DNA of 7,165 bases from an uncultured Lachnospiraceae bacterium (GCA_937916415.1 CALGGH010000038.1:1-7165); one strand, 5' to 3'; counted from the first letter of the stretch, positions 1 through 7,118 are shown. Notes: generated by a model not told the origin, from the letters alone. Translations and numbers: made by a program.

Positions 1-44
1 CTTGATTTCGATAACTATATGCTCGTGTTGCACTATGACAGTCC

Positions 45-55
45 AAAGGAAGGAG
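45..55 (+). promoter_or_regulatory. Ribosome binding site of aspS
   Basis: An extended purine-rich Shine-Dalgarno sequence, AAAGGAAGGAG, ends six bases before the ATG at 62. It decides the aspS start: in-frame upstream starts at 2 and 35 have no such site and would add residues that do not resemble the AspRS N-terminus. Confidence 0.9.
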
Positions 56-61
56 AAAACA

Positions 62-1813
62 ATGACACCAAACAATAAGTATCGCAACGTCACAATAGGA
101 GAACTCACGGAAGCCAACATAGGCGAGACCAGGAGGGTCGCGGGCTGGGTCGAGAACATCCGTGACCATGGCGGCGTTTCATTCCTGGACGTGCGGGACA
201 TGTACGGCGTGCTGCAGGTGGTTCTGCGCGACACTTCGCTGCTGGACGGCATAACCCGTGAAATGAGCATTTCCGTGGAAGGCCCCATAGAAAAGAGGGA
301 CGAGGAGACCTACAATCCCAAGATCCCTACCGGAACCATTGAGATGGAGGCCAAGACGATCGACGTGCTCGGCAAGGTTTACAAGCAGCTGCCCTTTGAG
401 ATACAGACCTCCAAGGAGACCAGGGAGGACGTGCGTCTCAAATACAGGTATCTCGACCTGCGCAATCCCAAGGTCAAGGACAACATCCTGTTTAGGTCAG
501 AGGTCATCGCATTCCTGCGCGAGCAGATGACGCAGATGGGATTCGTCGAGATCCAGACGCCCATCCTGTGCGCGTCCAGTCCGGAAGGCGCGCGTGACTA
601 CATCGTGCCTTCGCGACGTTTCAAGGGCAAGTTTTATGCGCTTCCCCAGGCACCGCAGCAGTACAAGCAACTGCTCATGGTGTCAGGCTTTGACAAATAT
701 TTCCAGATAGCTCCCTGCTTCCGCGATGAGGATGCCAGGGCCGACCGTTCCCCCGGAGAGTTCTATCAGCTGGACTTCGAGATGAGCTATGCGACTCAGG
801 AGGACGTATTTGCGGTCGGAGAGCAGGTGCTGACCGCCACCTTCAAGAAGTTCGCTCCCGAGGGCAGCGTGATCACCGAGGCTCCCTATCCGATATACAG
901 CTACAAGCAGGCGATGCTCGAGTTCGGCACCGACAAGCCGGACCTGCGCAATCCCCTGCGCATCATAGACGTGACCGACTTTTTCCAGAAGTGCACGTTT
1001 AAGCCTTTCGTTGGCAAGACCGTGCGTGCGATCAAGGTTCATGCCGACATGTCCAAGGGCTTCCATGAGAAGCTGCTCAAGTTCGCTCAGGAGATAGGCA
1101 TGGGCGGGCTCGGATACCTGGAAGTGGCCGATGACCTGAGCTACAAGGGCCCCATCGACAAGTTCATTCCCGACGAGCTTAAGGCGGAGATCAGGGAGAT
1201 TGCGGGACTTGAGGCAGGCGACACGATCTTTTTCATTGCAGACAAGGAGCAGAAGGCCAGCCTTTTTGCCGGACAGATCAGGCAGGAGCTGGGCATCCGC
1301 CTGGACCTTCTCGAAAAGAACGCTTACAGGTTCTGCTACGTTAATGACTTCCCGATGTATGAGCTTGATGAGGAGACCAAGCAGATCGGATTTACGCACA
1401 ATCCTTTTTCCATGCCTCAGGGAGGACTGAAGGCCCTGAAGGAAGAGGATCCGCTGACGATACTGGCATATCAGTATGACATAGTATGTAACGGCGTGGA
1501 GCTGTCGAGCGGTGCCGTCAGGAATCATGACATGGAGATCATGGTCGAGGCATTCAGGATCGCCGGCTATGACGAGGAAGTGCTTCAGACCAAGTTCGGA
1601 GCGCTCTATCAGGCATTCCAGTTCGGTGCGCCGCCTCATGCGGGCATGGCTCCCGGAGTGGACCGCATGATCATGCTCCTCAGGAACGAGGAGAACATCC
1701 GCGAGATCATCGCCTTCCCGATGAGCGGATCCGGACAGGACCTGATGTGCAATGCCCCGAACGAGGTGACGGAGCTGCAGCTGCGTGAGGTTCACGTTAA
1801 GGTAAGGGATTGA
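62..1813 (+). CDS. aspS: Aspartyl-tRNA synthetase, probably non-discriminating (Asp/Asn)
   Basis: This is a cytoplasmic class II aminoacyl-tRNA synthetase that attaches aspartate to tRNA-Asp and probably to tRNA-Asn. The 583-residue product has the usual bacterial AspRS length. Visible in order are an N-terminal OB-fold anticodon-binding domain (about residues 8-115), motif 1 ending at Pro167, motif 2 (FRDEDARAD, residues 220-228, catalytic Arg221), a GAD insertion domain (about 300-410) and motif 3 (GVDR, 532-535). Motif 2 continues as RSPGEFYQLDFEM, a variant I associate with alphaproteobacterial-type AspRS rather than the E. coli RQPEFTQID form. His36 in RDHGG matches the position where Pseudomonas non-discriminating AspRS has His and E. 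coli has Leu. The residue matching the E. coli lysine in its DEKN segment is Glu. Together with gatCAB directly downstream, this suggests relaxed tRNA specificity. Family identity is certain; specificity is inferred from remembered alignments. Confidence 0.97.
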   Translation: MTPNNKYRNVTIGELTEANIGETRRVAGWVENIRDHGGVSFLDVRDMYGVLQVVLRDTSLLDGITREMSISVEGPIEKRDEETYNPKIPTGTIEMEAKTIDVLGKVYKQLPFEIQTSKETREDVRLKYRYLDLRNPKVKDNILFRSEVIAFLREQMTQMGFVEIQTPILCASSPEGARDYIVPSRRFKGKFYALPQAPQQYKQLLMVSGFDKYFQIAPCFRDEDARADRSPGEFYQLDFEMSYATQEDVFAVGEQVLTATFKKFAPEGSVITEAPYPIYSYKQAMLEFGTDKPDLRNPLRIIDVTDFFQKCTFKPFVGKTVRAIKVHADMSKGFHEKLLKFAQEIGMGGLGYLEVADDLSYKGPIDKFIPDELKAEIREIAGLEAGDTIFFIADKEQKASLFAGQIRQELGIRLDLLEKNAYRFCYVNDFPMYELDEETKQIGFTHNPFSMPQGGLKALKEEDPLTILAYQYDIVCNGVELSSGAVRNHDMEIMVEAFRIAGYDEEVLQTKFGALYQAFQFGAPPHAGMAPGVDRMIMLLRNEENIREIIAFPMSGSGQDLMCNAPNEVTELQLREVHVKVRD

Positions 1814-1820
1814 CAAGCGG

Positions 1821-1858
1821 CATCGCATGAGCGGTTTGGCAGCTGAACCCGCGCGATG
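1821..1858 (+). other. Stable hairpin in the aspS-gatC gap
   Basis: CATCGC (1821-1826) pairs with GCGATG (1853-1858). After a four-base bulge (1827-1830), GCGG (1831-1834) pairs with CCGC (1849-1852), and two further T-A pairs follow past one mismatch. It starts eight bases after the aspS stop and ends 12 bases before the gatC ribosome binding site. No T-run follows, so it is not a standard intrinsic terminator. It may be an mRNA processing or 3'-end stabilising element that sets aspS and gatCAB levels apart. A competing pairing, GCATC (1820-1824) with GATGC (1862-1866), is also possible. The structure is visible; its function is a guess. Confidence 0.5.
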
Positions 1859-1881
1859 GATGATGCTCTCGGAGAAAAGTT

Positions 1882-2175
1882 ATGAATAACGTCATAAGTG
1901 ATGAGACAATCGAATACGTAGGCATCCTGGCTAAGCTGGAGCTTAGCGATGAGGAAAAGGAAGCCGCCAAGTCCGACATGGGACGCATGCTCGACTACAT
2001 AGACATGCTCGGCGAGCTGGACACGGACGGCGTGGAGCCGATGAGTCACGCATTTCCCGTGCAGAACGTGTTCCGCGAGGACGAGGTGACCGGCATCGAC
2101 ATGCGTGACAAGATGCTGTCCAATGCTCCCGAGGAACAGGACGGCATGTTCGTCGTGCCCAAAACGTTTGATTAA
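1882..2175 (+). CDS. gatC: Asp-tRNA(Asn)/Glu-tRNA(Gln) amidotransferase subunit C
   Basis: GatC is the small non-catalytic subunit that wraps around GatA and holds the GatCAB complex together; the complex amidates mischarged Asp-tRNA(Asn) or Glu-tRNA(Gln) in the cytoplasm. The 97-residue product has the expected size. It shows the family pattern: an N-terminal helical region (IEYVGILAKLELSDEE), a MLDYIDMLGELDTDGVEP segment, then a C-terminal FREDEV and a NAPEEQDGMFVVPKTFD tail. The ATG is preceded at six bases by GGAGA (1871-1875). It lies 68 bases after aspS and 12 bases before gatA, in the usual gatC-gatA-gatB order. Confidence 0.95.
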   Translation: MNNVISDETIEYVGILAKLELSDEEKEAAKSDMGRMLDYIDMLGELDTDGVEPMSHAFPVQNVFREDEVTGIDMRDKMLSNAPEEQDGMFVVPKTFD

Positions 2176-2180
2176 AGGAT
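2175..2180 (+). promoter_or_regulatory. Ribosome binding site of gatA, overlapping the gatC stop
   Basis: AAGGAT begins on the last base of the gatC TAA and lies seven bases before the ATG at 2188. It lies only one base from an in-frame TTG at 2182, so ATG 2188 is the better start. The overlap suggests translational coupling of gatC and gatA. Confidence 0.75.
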
Positions 2181-2187
2181 TTTGAAA

Positions 2188-3624
2188 ATGAGTGACATTT
2201 TAACAATGACGGCCCTTGAACTGGGGCGTAAAATATCCGCCGGCGAGATGACCTCCGTCGAGGCCACGACCGAATACCTGCAGTCCATCAAGGATTCTGA
2301 TGATAAGTATAACTGCTACGTGACCGTGGACGAGGAAGGCGCCATGCAGGCGGCTAAGGAAGCTGACGACGGGATCAGGGCCGGCAGGCTGAAGTCTCCG
2401 CTGGCCGGCGTTCCGGTGGCCATCAAGGATAACATGTGTACCGAAAACCTGCTGACTACCTGCTCATCCAGGATCCTGTATAATTTCGTGCCGACCTATG
2501 AGTCGACCGCTGTCGGCAAGCTTCGCGAGTCTGGCGCCGTGATCCTGGGCAAGACCAACATGGACGAATTCGCCATGGGATCAACCACCGAGACCTCGTA
2601 TTTCGGACCGACGCGCAATCCCGCCAATCCCGAGCACGTGCCCGGAGGATCATCGGGAGGTTCCGCTGCCGCAGTGGCAGCAGGCGAATGCGGTTATGCA
2701 CTAGGTTCTGACACGGGCGGATCCATCAGACAGCCTGCTTCATATTGCGGCGTGGTAGGCTTAAAGCCCACCTACGGTACGGTGTCCAGGTATGGACTGA
2801 TCGCCTATGGTTCGTCACTCGACCAGATAGGCCCCCTTACGCGCGACGTGTCTGATGCGGCGGCAGTGCTTACGGCCATCGCAGGGCATGATTCCAAGGA
2901 TTCAACCTCGATTGACCGAGATGGTCAAGACTTTTCCGCATGTCTGAAAAAGGACGTAAAAGACATAAAAGTCGGCATTCCGCGCGATTATTTTGGCGAC
3001 GGACTCGACGACGAGGTCGCCGCATCCGTGAAGGCCGCGGCAGACGTCCTGAAGGATGCGGGAGCGCAGGTCGAGGAGTTTGACCTGAGTCTCGTCAACT
3101 ATGCGATCCCCGCTTACTATACAATAGCTGCCGCCGAGGCCAGCTCCAACCTGGAGAGGTTTGACGGCATCAAGTACGGCTACCGTACCGAGGAGTATGC
3201 CGGACTGCACAACATGTACAAAAAGAGCCGCAGCGAGGGCTTCGGTGCCGAAGTCAAGAGACGCATCATGCTGGGCAGCTTCGTGCTGAGCTCTGGATAT
3301 TATGACGCCTATTATTTAAAGGCGCTCAAGGTAAAGGCACTGATAAAGAAGGCTTTTGACGAGGCCTTTTCCAAATATGACATAATCCTGGGACCGGTGG
3401 CGCCCACGACTGCCCCCAGGCTGGGAGAGTCGCTTTCAGATCCGATACAGATGTATCTGGGCGACATCTACACGATCTCCGTCAACCTGGCCGGACTTCC
3501 GGGCATCAGCGTGCCCTGCGGTTCGTCACGGGCAGGGCTGCCGATAGGAGTGCAGCTGCTGGCGGACTGTTTCTGCGAGGACAAGCTGCTGAGGACCGCA
3601 TATACCTACGAACAGAGCAGGTAG
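2188..3624 (+). CDS. gatA: Asp-tRNA(Asn)/Glu-tRNA(Gln) amidotransferase subunit A (amidase)
   Basis: GatA is the glutaminase subunit: it hydrolyses glutamine and passes ammonia through a tunnel to GatB. The 478-residue product is an amidase-signature protein. Its Ser-cisSer-Lys triad is visible as Lys80 (VPVAIKDN), Ser155 (GGSSGGS) and Ser179 (SDTGGSIRQP), one residue off the K79/S154/S178 numbering I recall for Staphylococcus GatA. The segments GKTNMDEFAMGSTTE (from Gly121) and SRYGLIAYGSSLDQIGP are also typical. The start at 2188 follows from the ribosome binding site. The protein ends in YTYEQSR, which seems several residues shorter than many homologues; the missing tail is not catalytic. 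The gene is followed after 24 bases by gatB. Confidence 0.97.
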   Translation: MSDILTMTALELGRKISAGEMTSVEATTEYLQSIKDSDDKYNCYVTVDEEGAMQAAKEADDGIRAGRLKSPLAGVPVAIKDNMCTENLLTTCSSRILYNFVPTYESTAVGKLRESGAVILGKTNMDEFAMGSTTETSYFGPTRNPANPEHVPGGSSGGSAAAVAAGECGYALGSDTGGSIRQPASYCGVVGLKPTYGTVSRYGLIAYGSSLDQIGPLTRDVSDAAAVLTAIAGHDSKDSTSIDRDGQDFSACLKKDVKDIKVGIPRDYFGDGLDDEVAASVKAAADVLKDAGAQVEEFDLSLVNYAIPAYYTIAAAEASSNLERFDGIKYGYRTEEYAGLHNMYKKSRSEGFGAEVKRRIMLGSFVLSSGYYDAYYLKALKVKALIKKAFDEAFSKYDIILGPVAPTTAPRLGESLSDPIQMYLGDIYTISVNLAGLPGISVPCGSSRAGLPIGVQLLADCFCEDKLLRTAYTYEQSR

Positions 3625-3648
3625 TGCGTCATAGTGGAGAGAAAATAA

Positions 3649-5082
3649 ATGAGTACTGATTATGAAACTGTCATAGGCCTGGAGGTTCACGTCGAGCTTG
3701 CCACCAAGACCAAGATATTCTGCGGATGCTCGACCGAGTTCGGCGGTGAACCCAACACGCATACCTGTCCGGTCTGCACCGGCATGCCGGGCTCCCTGCC
3801 CGTCCTGAACAAAAAGGTACTGGAGTATGCATGTGCCGTAGGCCTTGCGACCAGCTGCGACGTCACTAGATATTGCAAGTTTGACCGCAAAAATTATTTT
3901 TATCCCGATAATCCGCAGAACTACCAGATTTCACAGCTCTACCTGCCCATCTGCCGTAACGGTCACGTGGACATCGAGACCGAAAGCGGCATCAAAAAGG
4001 CAGTCCGCATCCACGAGATTCACATGGAGGAGGATGCCGGCAAGCTGATACATGACGACTGGGGCGAGAATTCGCTGGTTGATTACAACAGGTCCGGAGT
4101 TCCGCTCATCGAGATAGTGTCCGAGCCCGACATGCGTTCTGCCGAGGAAGTCATCGCATACCTGGAGAAGCTGCGCATGACGATATCATATCTGGGGGCC
4201 AGCGACTGCAAGCTGCAGGAAGGCAGCATGCGAGCTGACGTTAACCTTAGCGTGCGTCCCGTTGGCAGCGAGGAATTCGGCACCCGTACCGAGATGAAGA
4301 ACCTTAACTCCTTCAGGTCCATTGCCCGCGCCATCGCAGGAGAGACCGAGAGACAGATAGACCTCATTGAATCCGGTGAAAAAGTGATTCAGGAGACCCG
4401 GCGCTGGGATGATGACAAGGAGTGCTCTTATGCGATGCGAAGCAAGGAGGATGCTCAGGATTACAGGTATTTCCCCGATCCCGACCTGGTTCCGATCAGC
4501 GTTTCGGAGGAGATGCTGGACGAGATCCGCAGCCGCCAGCCTGAGTTCCGCGATGCCAAGATCGCCAGGTACAAGGGAGAATACGGCATTCCCGAGAAGG
4601 ACATCCTGCTGATCACCGAAAACAAGCATCTGGCTGACGTATTTGAAGAGACGGTTTCATGCGGCGCACCGGCCAAGAAGGTTTCCAACTGGCTCATGGT
4701 CGAGACCATGCGTCTGCTGAAGGAAAAGAACCTGGATCCCGAAGACATCCGCTTCAGCCCCGCCCATCTGGCTGCGCTCATAGACCTGGCGGAAAAGAGA
4801 ACGGTCAACTCGACCGTGGCAAAGGAAGTCTTTGAGGACATGTTTGACACTGACTGCGACCCCGTGAAGTACGTGGAGGAGCATGGACTTGCCACGCAGA
4901 ACGACGAAGGTGCGCTCCGCGAGACAATAGCGCACGTTATCGATGAAAACCCGCAGTCCGTCGAGGATTATCATAACGGCAAGGAAAAGGCGATAGGATT
5001 CCTGGTTGGCCAGACGATGAAGGCCATGCAGGGCAAGTGCGATCCCGGAAGCGTCAACAGGATACTTAAGGAACTGCTGTGA
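3649..5082 (+). CDS. gatB: Asp-tRNA(Asn)/Glu-tRNA(Gln) amidotransferase subunit B
   Basis: GatB is the tRNA-binding subunit: it phosphorylates the side chain of the mischarged Asp or Glu with ATP and amidates it with ammonia from GatA. The 477-residue product has the normal length. The start VIGLEVHVEL (from Val8) carries Glu12 and His14 of the active-site cradle. Four cysteines, C25-x-C27 and C40-x-x-C43, form the expected zinc site. The signatures FYPDNPQNYQISQ (84-96) and VPLIEIVSEPD (151-161) follow. The last roughly 120 residues, ending in VNRILKELL, are the helical and YqeY-like tail that contacts the tRNA. A GGAGAG site (3636-3641) sits seven bases before the ATG. It is the last gene of the operon, since the next gene is convergent. 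Confidence 0.97.
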   Translation: MSTDYETVIGLEVHVELATKTKIFCGCSTEFGGEPNTHTCPVCTGMPGSLPVLNKKVLEYACAVGLATSCDVTRYCKFDRKNYFYPDNPQNYQISQLYLPICRNGHVDIETESGIKKAVRIHEIHMEEDAGKLIHDDWGENSLVDYNRSGVPLIEIVSEPDMRSAEEVIAYLEKLRMTISYLGASDCKLQEGSMRADVNLSVRPVGSEEFGTRTEMKNLNSFRSIARAIAGETERQIDLIESGEKVIQETRRWDDDKECSYAMRSKEDAQDYRYFPDPDLVPISVSEEMLDEIRSRQPEFRDAKIARYKGEYGIPEKDILLITENKHLADVFEETVSCGAPAKKVSNWLMVETMRLLKEKNLDPEDIRFSPAHLAALIDLAEKRTVNSTVAKEVFEDMFDTDCDPVKYVEEHGLATQNDEGALRETIAHVIDENPQSVEDYHNGKEKAIGFLVGQTMKAMQGKCDPGSVNRILKELL

Positions 5083-5123
5083 CCGGAATGCCAGGATGAT
5101 AAAAATAAATTAAGATTAAATAA

Positions 5124-5927
5124 TTATCTATTCAAAAAGTATTCAATGCCCGTCAATGCCGCAGGAATCCTGGGAGTGTTGACGGGCATTCCCATTACCG
5201 GCTCTATCGGATGTCCCTGGTAGACGTCAGTTGCGGCATAGTGTGAATAGATGCCCGAGCTGCCGATCCTGGTATCGGGGCCGGCGTAGATCCCGACCGG
5301 GACCGGATCCTTCATGGATGACGGATCGCGGTGATCGACCACGTATGATGCCTGCAGGGCGTTGACGTCGACGTTTATGTTCTCGTCGGATTCATAATCG
5401 TCAAAGGTATCCCTGTCGGTGTAATATAATTTGCCGTCGAGGGCATCCAGTTCCTCATCCGAATATACGGTTCTGAGGTCGATGAACGAGTTGTTCTGCG
5501 CATATCTCTCGAACTGCCCGGAATCCGCGATCAGCAGGTCTATCGAAGCCGAACTGATCAGCGCCGCCATCTTCTGCTGGCTGGCATATTCCTCATTGGC
5601 CGTGATCCTGTCGGTGCCCAGGGCAAGGGTGTCGTCTATGTATACTTCATATTTTTTGGGATCAAATTCGATCATCCCGCTGAGGTCAGAGGTCCATTCC
5701 TCCGTCACGCCCATCGAAGGCGCGATGGAATTGATGATCACCACGCTCAGCGCATAGTCCTTGGAGGTGACCACGGCCCTGATCACTGATATGATGATCG
5801 CTATGGCTGCGGCCGCTATCAGGACCTGCGCGTGATAGTATTCCCAAAAGTATTCGAGTTTTTCCTTAAGCGGGCGTCCCTTCATTTTGGAGCCCTGTTT
5901 TTTTGTTTCTTCCCATATGGTGGCCAT
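5124..5927 (-). CDS. Uncharacterised single-pass membrane protein with extracytoplasmic domain
   Basis: I do not recognise a named family. The 267-residue product has a short basic N-terminus with a KEKLEYFWEYYHAQ segment (21-34), then one hydrophobic helix rich in Ala and Ile (about 33-49) ending at Arg50, then about 215 residues without another membrane segment. The positive N-terminus predicts the large domain outside the cell. There is no lipobox and no cysteine in the whole protein. The segment IDLLIADSGQFERYAQNN (129-146), followed by a FIDLR segment, recalls lobes of type II solute-binding proteins, but this is weak. Residues about 167-190 are rich in Asp and Glu. Clostridia encode many proteins with this lysine-rich, aromatic, single-helix layout, mostly unnamed. 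GAGGT lies eight bases before the start. The gene is convergent with gatB (41-base gap) and divergent from pseF, so it is probably a single-gene unit. Confidence 0.85.
   Translation of the reverse strand: MATIWEETKKQGSKMKGRPLKEKLEYFWEYYHAQVLIAAAAIAIIISVIRAVVTSKDYALSVVIINSIAPSMGVTEEWTSDLSGMIEFDPKKYEVYIDDTLALGTDRITANEEYASQQKMAALISSASIDLLIADSGQFERYAQNNSFIDLRTVYSDEELDALDGKLYYTDRDTFDDYESDENINVDVNALQASYVVDHRDPSSMKDPVPVGIYAGPDTRIGSSGIYSHYAATDVYQGHPIEPVMGMPVNTPRIPAALTGIEYFLNR
5145..5190 (-). repeat. Perfect 12-bp inverted repeat inside the 3' end of the membrane-protein gene
   Basis: AATGCCCGTCAA (5145-5156) is the exact reverse complement of TTGACGGGCATT (5179-5190), with 22 bases between. The loop holds a smaller palindrome, CAGGA-A-TCCTG (5162-5172). 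On the minus strand the stem is followed by GAATACTTTTTG, so it looks like a terminator, yet it lies in the reading frame and the T-run precedes the stop codon (5124-5126). CAATGCC also recurs at 5144-5150 and 5154-5160, and GGAATGCC at 5085-5092 could pair with GGCATTCC at 5185-5192, giving alternative folds in a gatB read-through transcript. The repeat is certain; its role is not known. Confidence 0.6.
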
Positions 5928-6222
5928 TCTCGCTTACCTCGGTTTCACATACAAAAATTTATCGGACGCATCTTGCGGCCAGCCCTTCAAAGAACAATTC
6001 TAACACCCTTTTGCCTCACAGATAATAAATTTTCAATAAAGTCCCCGGTTTTTGGCCCAAAGGCTTGACCTGGCCACGCTTGTTGGGGCAAAATTGATGA
6101 CGGATGACGGGGCATGATGGTCTGCTGCCCGGAATCGGAGGCAGGACTACGTGCCAACGCTACACCAGCTTGACGTGGATCAAACTGATGCATGCAGATG
6201 CGGGTGATAAAGGAGAACGCCA
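5928..6222. other. Divergent intergenic region
   Basis: These 295 bases separate the minus-strand membrane-protein gene from pseF and must hold promoters for both. The left half (to about 6060) is AT-richer, the right half is GC-richer. I see no supported open reading frame. Small palindromes are TTTGGCCCAAA (6052-6062) and TGCATGCA in the pseF leader (6189-6196). No riboswitch or T-box could be recognised by eye. Confidence 0.6.
6065..6094 (+). promoter_or_regulatory. Possible sigma-70-type promoter for pseF
   Basis: TTGACC (6065-6070) matches five of six -35 consensus bases. After 18 bases CAAAAT (6089-6094) matches four of six -10 bases. Use of it would give a leader of roughly 120 bases before pseF. 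The -10 box is poor, so this is only the best candidate seen by eye. Confidence 0.3.
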
Positions 6223-6915
6223 ATGTCAAACATAGCCATCATAACAGCGCGCGGAGGGTCAAAAAGGATCCCTGAGAAGAACATAAAGGAGTTTTGCGGC
6301 AAGCCGATCATCGCATACAGCATAGAAGCTGCCCTGAAATCGGGAATGTTTGATACGGTCATGGTATCGACCGACTCGGTCAAGATTGCCGACGTTGCCC
6401 GTAAATACGGGGCTGAAGTCCCTTTTATGCGGTCTGAGGCCACTTCGAACGATTTTGCCACTACCAGGGACGTGCTGATGGAGGTCATGACCGAATATGC
6501 TAAATTGGGATTTAATTTTGATTACATGTGCTGCATCTATCCGACCGCGCCCTTCGTGACGGCTGAGAAACTGAAGAATGCCCTTGAAACCGCGATCAGT
6601 AACGACTATTATGAAATGATTTCCGTAGTTCCGTTCTCTTTTCCGCCGCAGCGTTCCTTCATTATAAAGGACGGTGAGCTCTGCTGGAAGTGGCCTGAGT
6701 ACAAGTCGGCCCGTTCCCAGGACCTTGAGAAGTTCTATCATGACGCGGGGCAGTTTTACGTATACAATGCAGCCAGGTACCTGGAGGCGGACGGCGTGAC
6801 AGGGGAGCGACGGGCGCCTTTCATCCTGCCCGAAACCGAGGTGCAGGACATAGACAACTACGAGGACTGGGTCATCGCGGAAATGAAGTATGAGGCCATG
6901 ATGAAGGAAAAGTAA
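6223..6915 (+). CDS. pseF: Pseudaminic acid cytidylyltransferase
   Basis: PseF couples CTP to pseudaminic acid, a bacterial nine-carbon sialic-acid-like sugar, giving CMP-pseudaminic acid for cytoplasmic glycosyltransferases that decorate flagellin or other surface glycans. The 230-residue product has the usual length. It shows the CTP-binding signature ARGGSKRIPEKN (9-20), then FCGKPIIAYSIEAAL, then CCIYPTAPFVTAEKL (from Cys103), YHDAGQFY (172-179) and VQDID (207-211) near the C-terminus. These fit PseF better than NeuA or KdsB relatives; CMP-legionaminic acid synthetase is the nearest alternative. AAAGGAG (6209-6215) lies seven bases before the ATG. No other pseudaminate genes (pseB, pseC, pseH, pseG, pseI) are in the window, and a likely terminator follows directly, so it appears to be transcribed alone. 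Confidence 0.92.
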   Translation: MSNIAIITARGGSKRIPEKNIKEFCGKPIIAYSIEAALKSGMFDTVMVSTDSVKIADVARKYGAEVPFMRSEATSNDFATTRDVLMEVMTEYAKLGFNFDYMCCIYPTAPFVTAEKLKNALETAISNDYYEMISVVPFSFPPQRSFIIKDGELCWKWPEYKSARSQDLEKFYHDAGQFYVYNAARYLEADGVTGERRAPFILPETEVQDIDNYEDWVIAEMKYEAMMKEK

Positions 6916-6924
6916 ATGCTTAGG

Positions 6925-6951
6925 CACTGTAAATAACTTCATAGTGTTTTT
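6925..6951 (+). terminator. Probable intrinsic terminator after pseF
   Basis: CACTGT (6925-6930) pairs with ATAGTG (6941-6946), including one G-T wobble, around a ten-base loop. It is followed at once by five Ts (6947-6951). It begins nine bases after the pseF stop codon. The stem is short and AT-containing, so termination may be incomplete. Confidence 0.4.
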
Positions 6952-7037
6952 ATATCGGTTTGAAACCAGCCTCGTATTTGTGAAAAATGTACTATCTTTT
7001 TGATGGCCGGATGGTGTATTATATTTAAGACTGTATC

Positions 7038-7062
7038 TGCTGAAAATCAGCAATTTTGTTTT
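7038..7062 (+). terminator. Second terminator-like hairpin downstream of pseF
   Basis: TGCTGA (7038-7043) and TCAGCA (7047-7052) form a perfect six-pair stem with an AAA loop, followed by ATTTTGTTTT. It lies about 120 bases after pseF. It could be a backup terminator for pseF or end a short transcript from the AT-rich stretch before it; I see no convincing promoter for such a transcript. Confidence 0.45.
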
Positions 7063-7074
7063 ATGGTTAACTAC

Positions 7075-7092
7075 AAAGGCATTTATGCTTTT
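7075..7092. other. Short A/T-flanked hairpin
   Basis: AAAGGCAT (7075-7082) is complementary to ATGCTTTT (7085-7092), with one G-T pair and a minimal loop. A-rich on one side and T-rich on the other, it could work as a weak terminator in either direction. No function is shown by the sequence. Confidence 0.25.
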
Positions 7093-7118
7093 AGCAATGT
7101 CATTTAGTTAAGTTTTTA

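Noticed and set aside
2..61. Longer aspS N-terminus starting at 2 or 35
   Set aside because: The strong ribosome binding site at 45-55 lies inside the extension and points to ATG 62; the added residues are unlike AspRS.
683..1828. A 381-codon open frame on the minus strand opposite aspS
   Set aside because: It lies wholly opposite a certain gene, has no recognisable domain and no clear ribosome binding site; it is a codon-bias shadow.
1821..1858. Intrinsic terminator or T-box between aspS and gatC
   Set aside because: No T-run follows the stem, and the gap is too short for a T-box leader; no T-box consensus was seen.
2182..2187. TTG start of gatA two codons upstream
   Set aside because: Only one base separates it from the AAGGAT site; ATG 2188 has proper spacing.
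5987..6229. An 80-codon minus-strand frame in the divergent region
   Set aside because: No Shine-Dalgarno sequence before its start, low-information composition, and overlap with the pseF start.
6259..7053. A 264-codon open frame on the minus strand opposite pseF
   Set aside because: It overlaps nearly all of pseF, resembles no family, and runs through the AT-rich terminator region.
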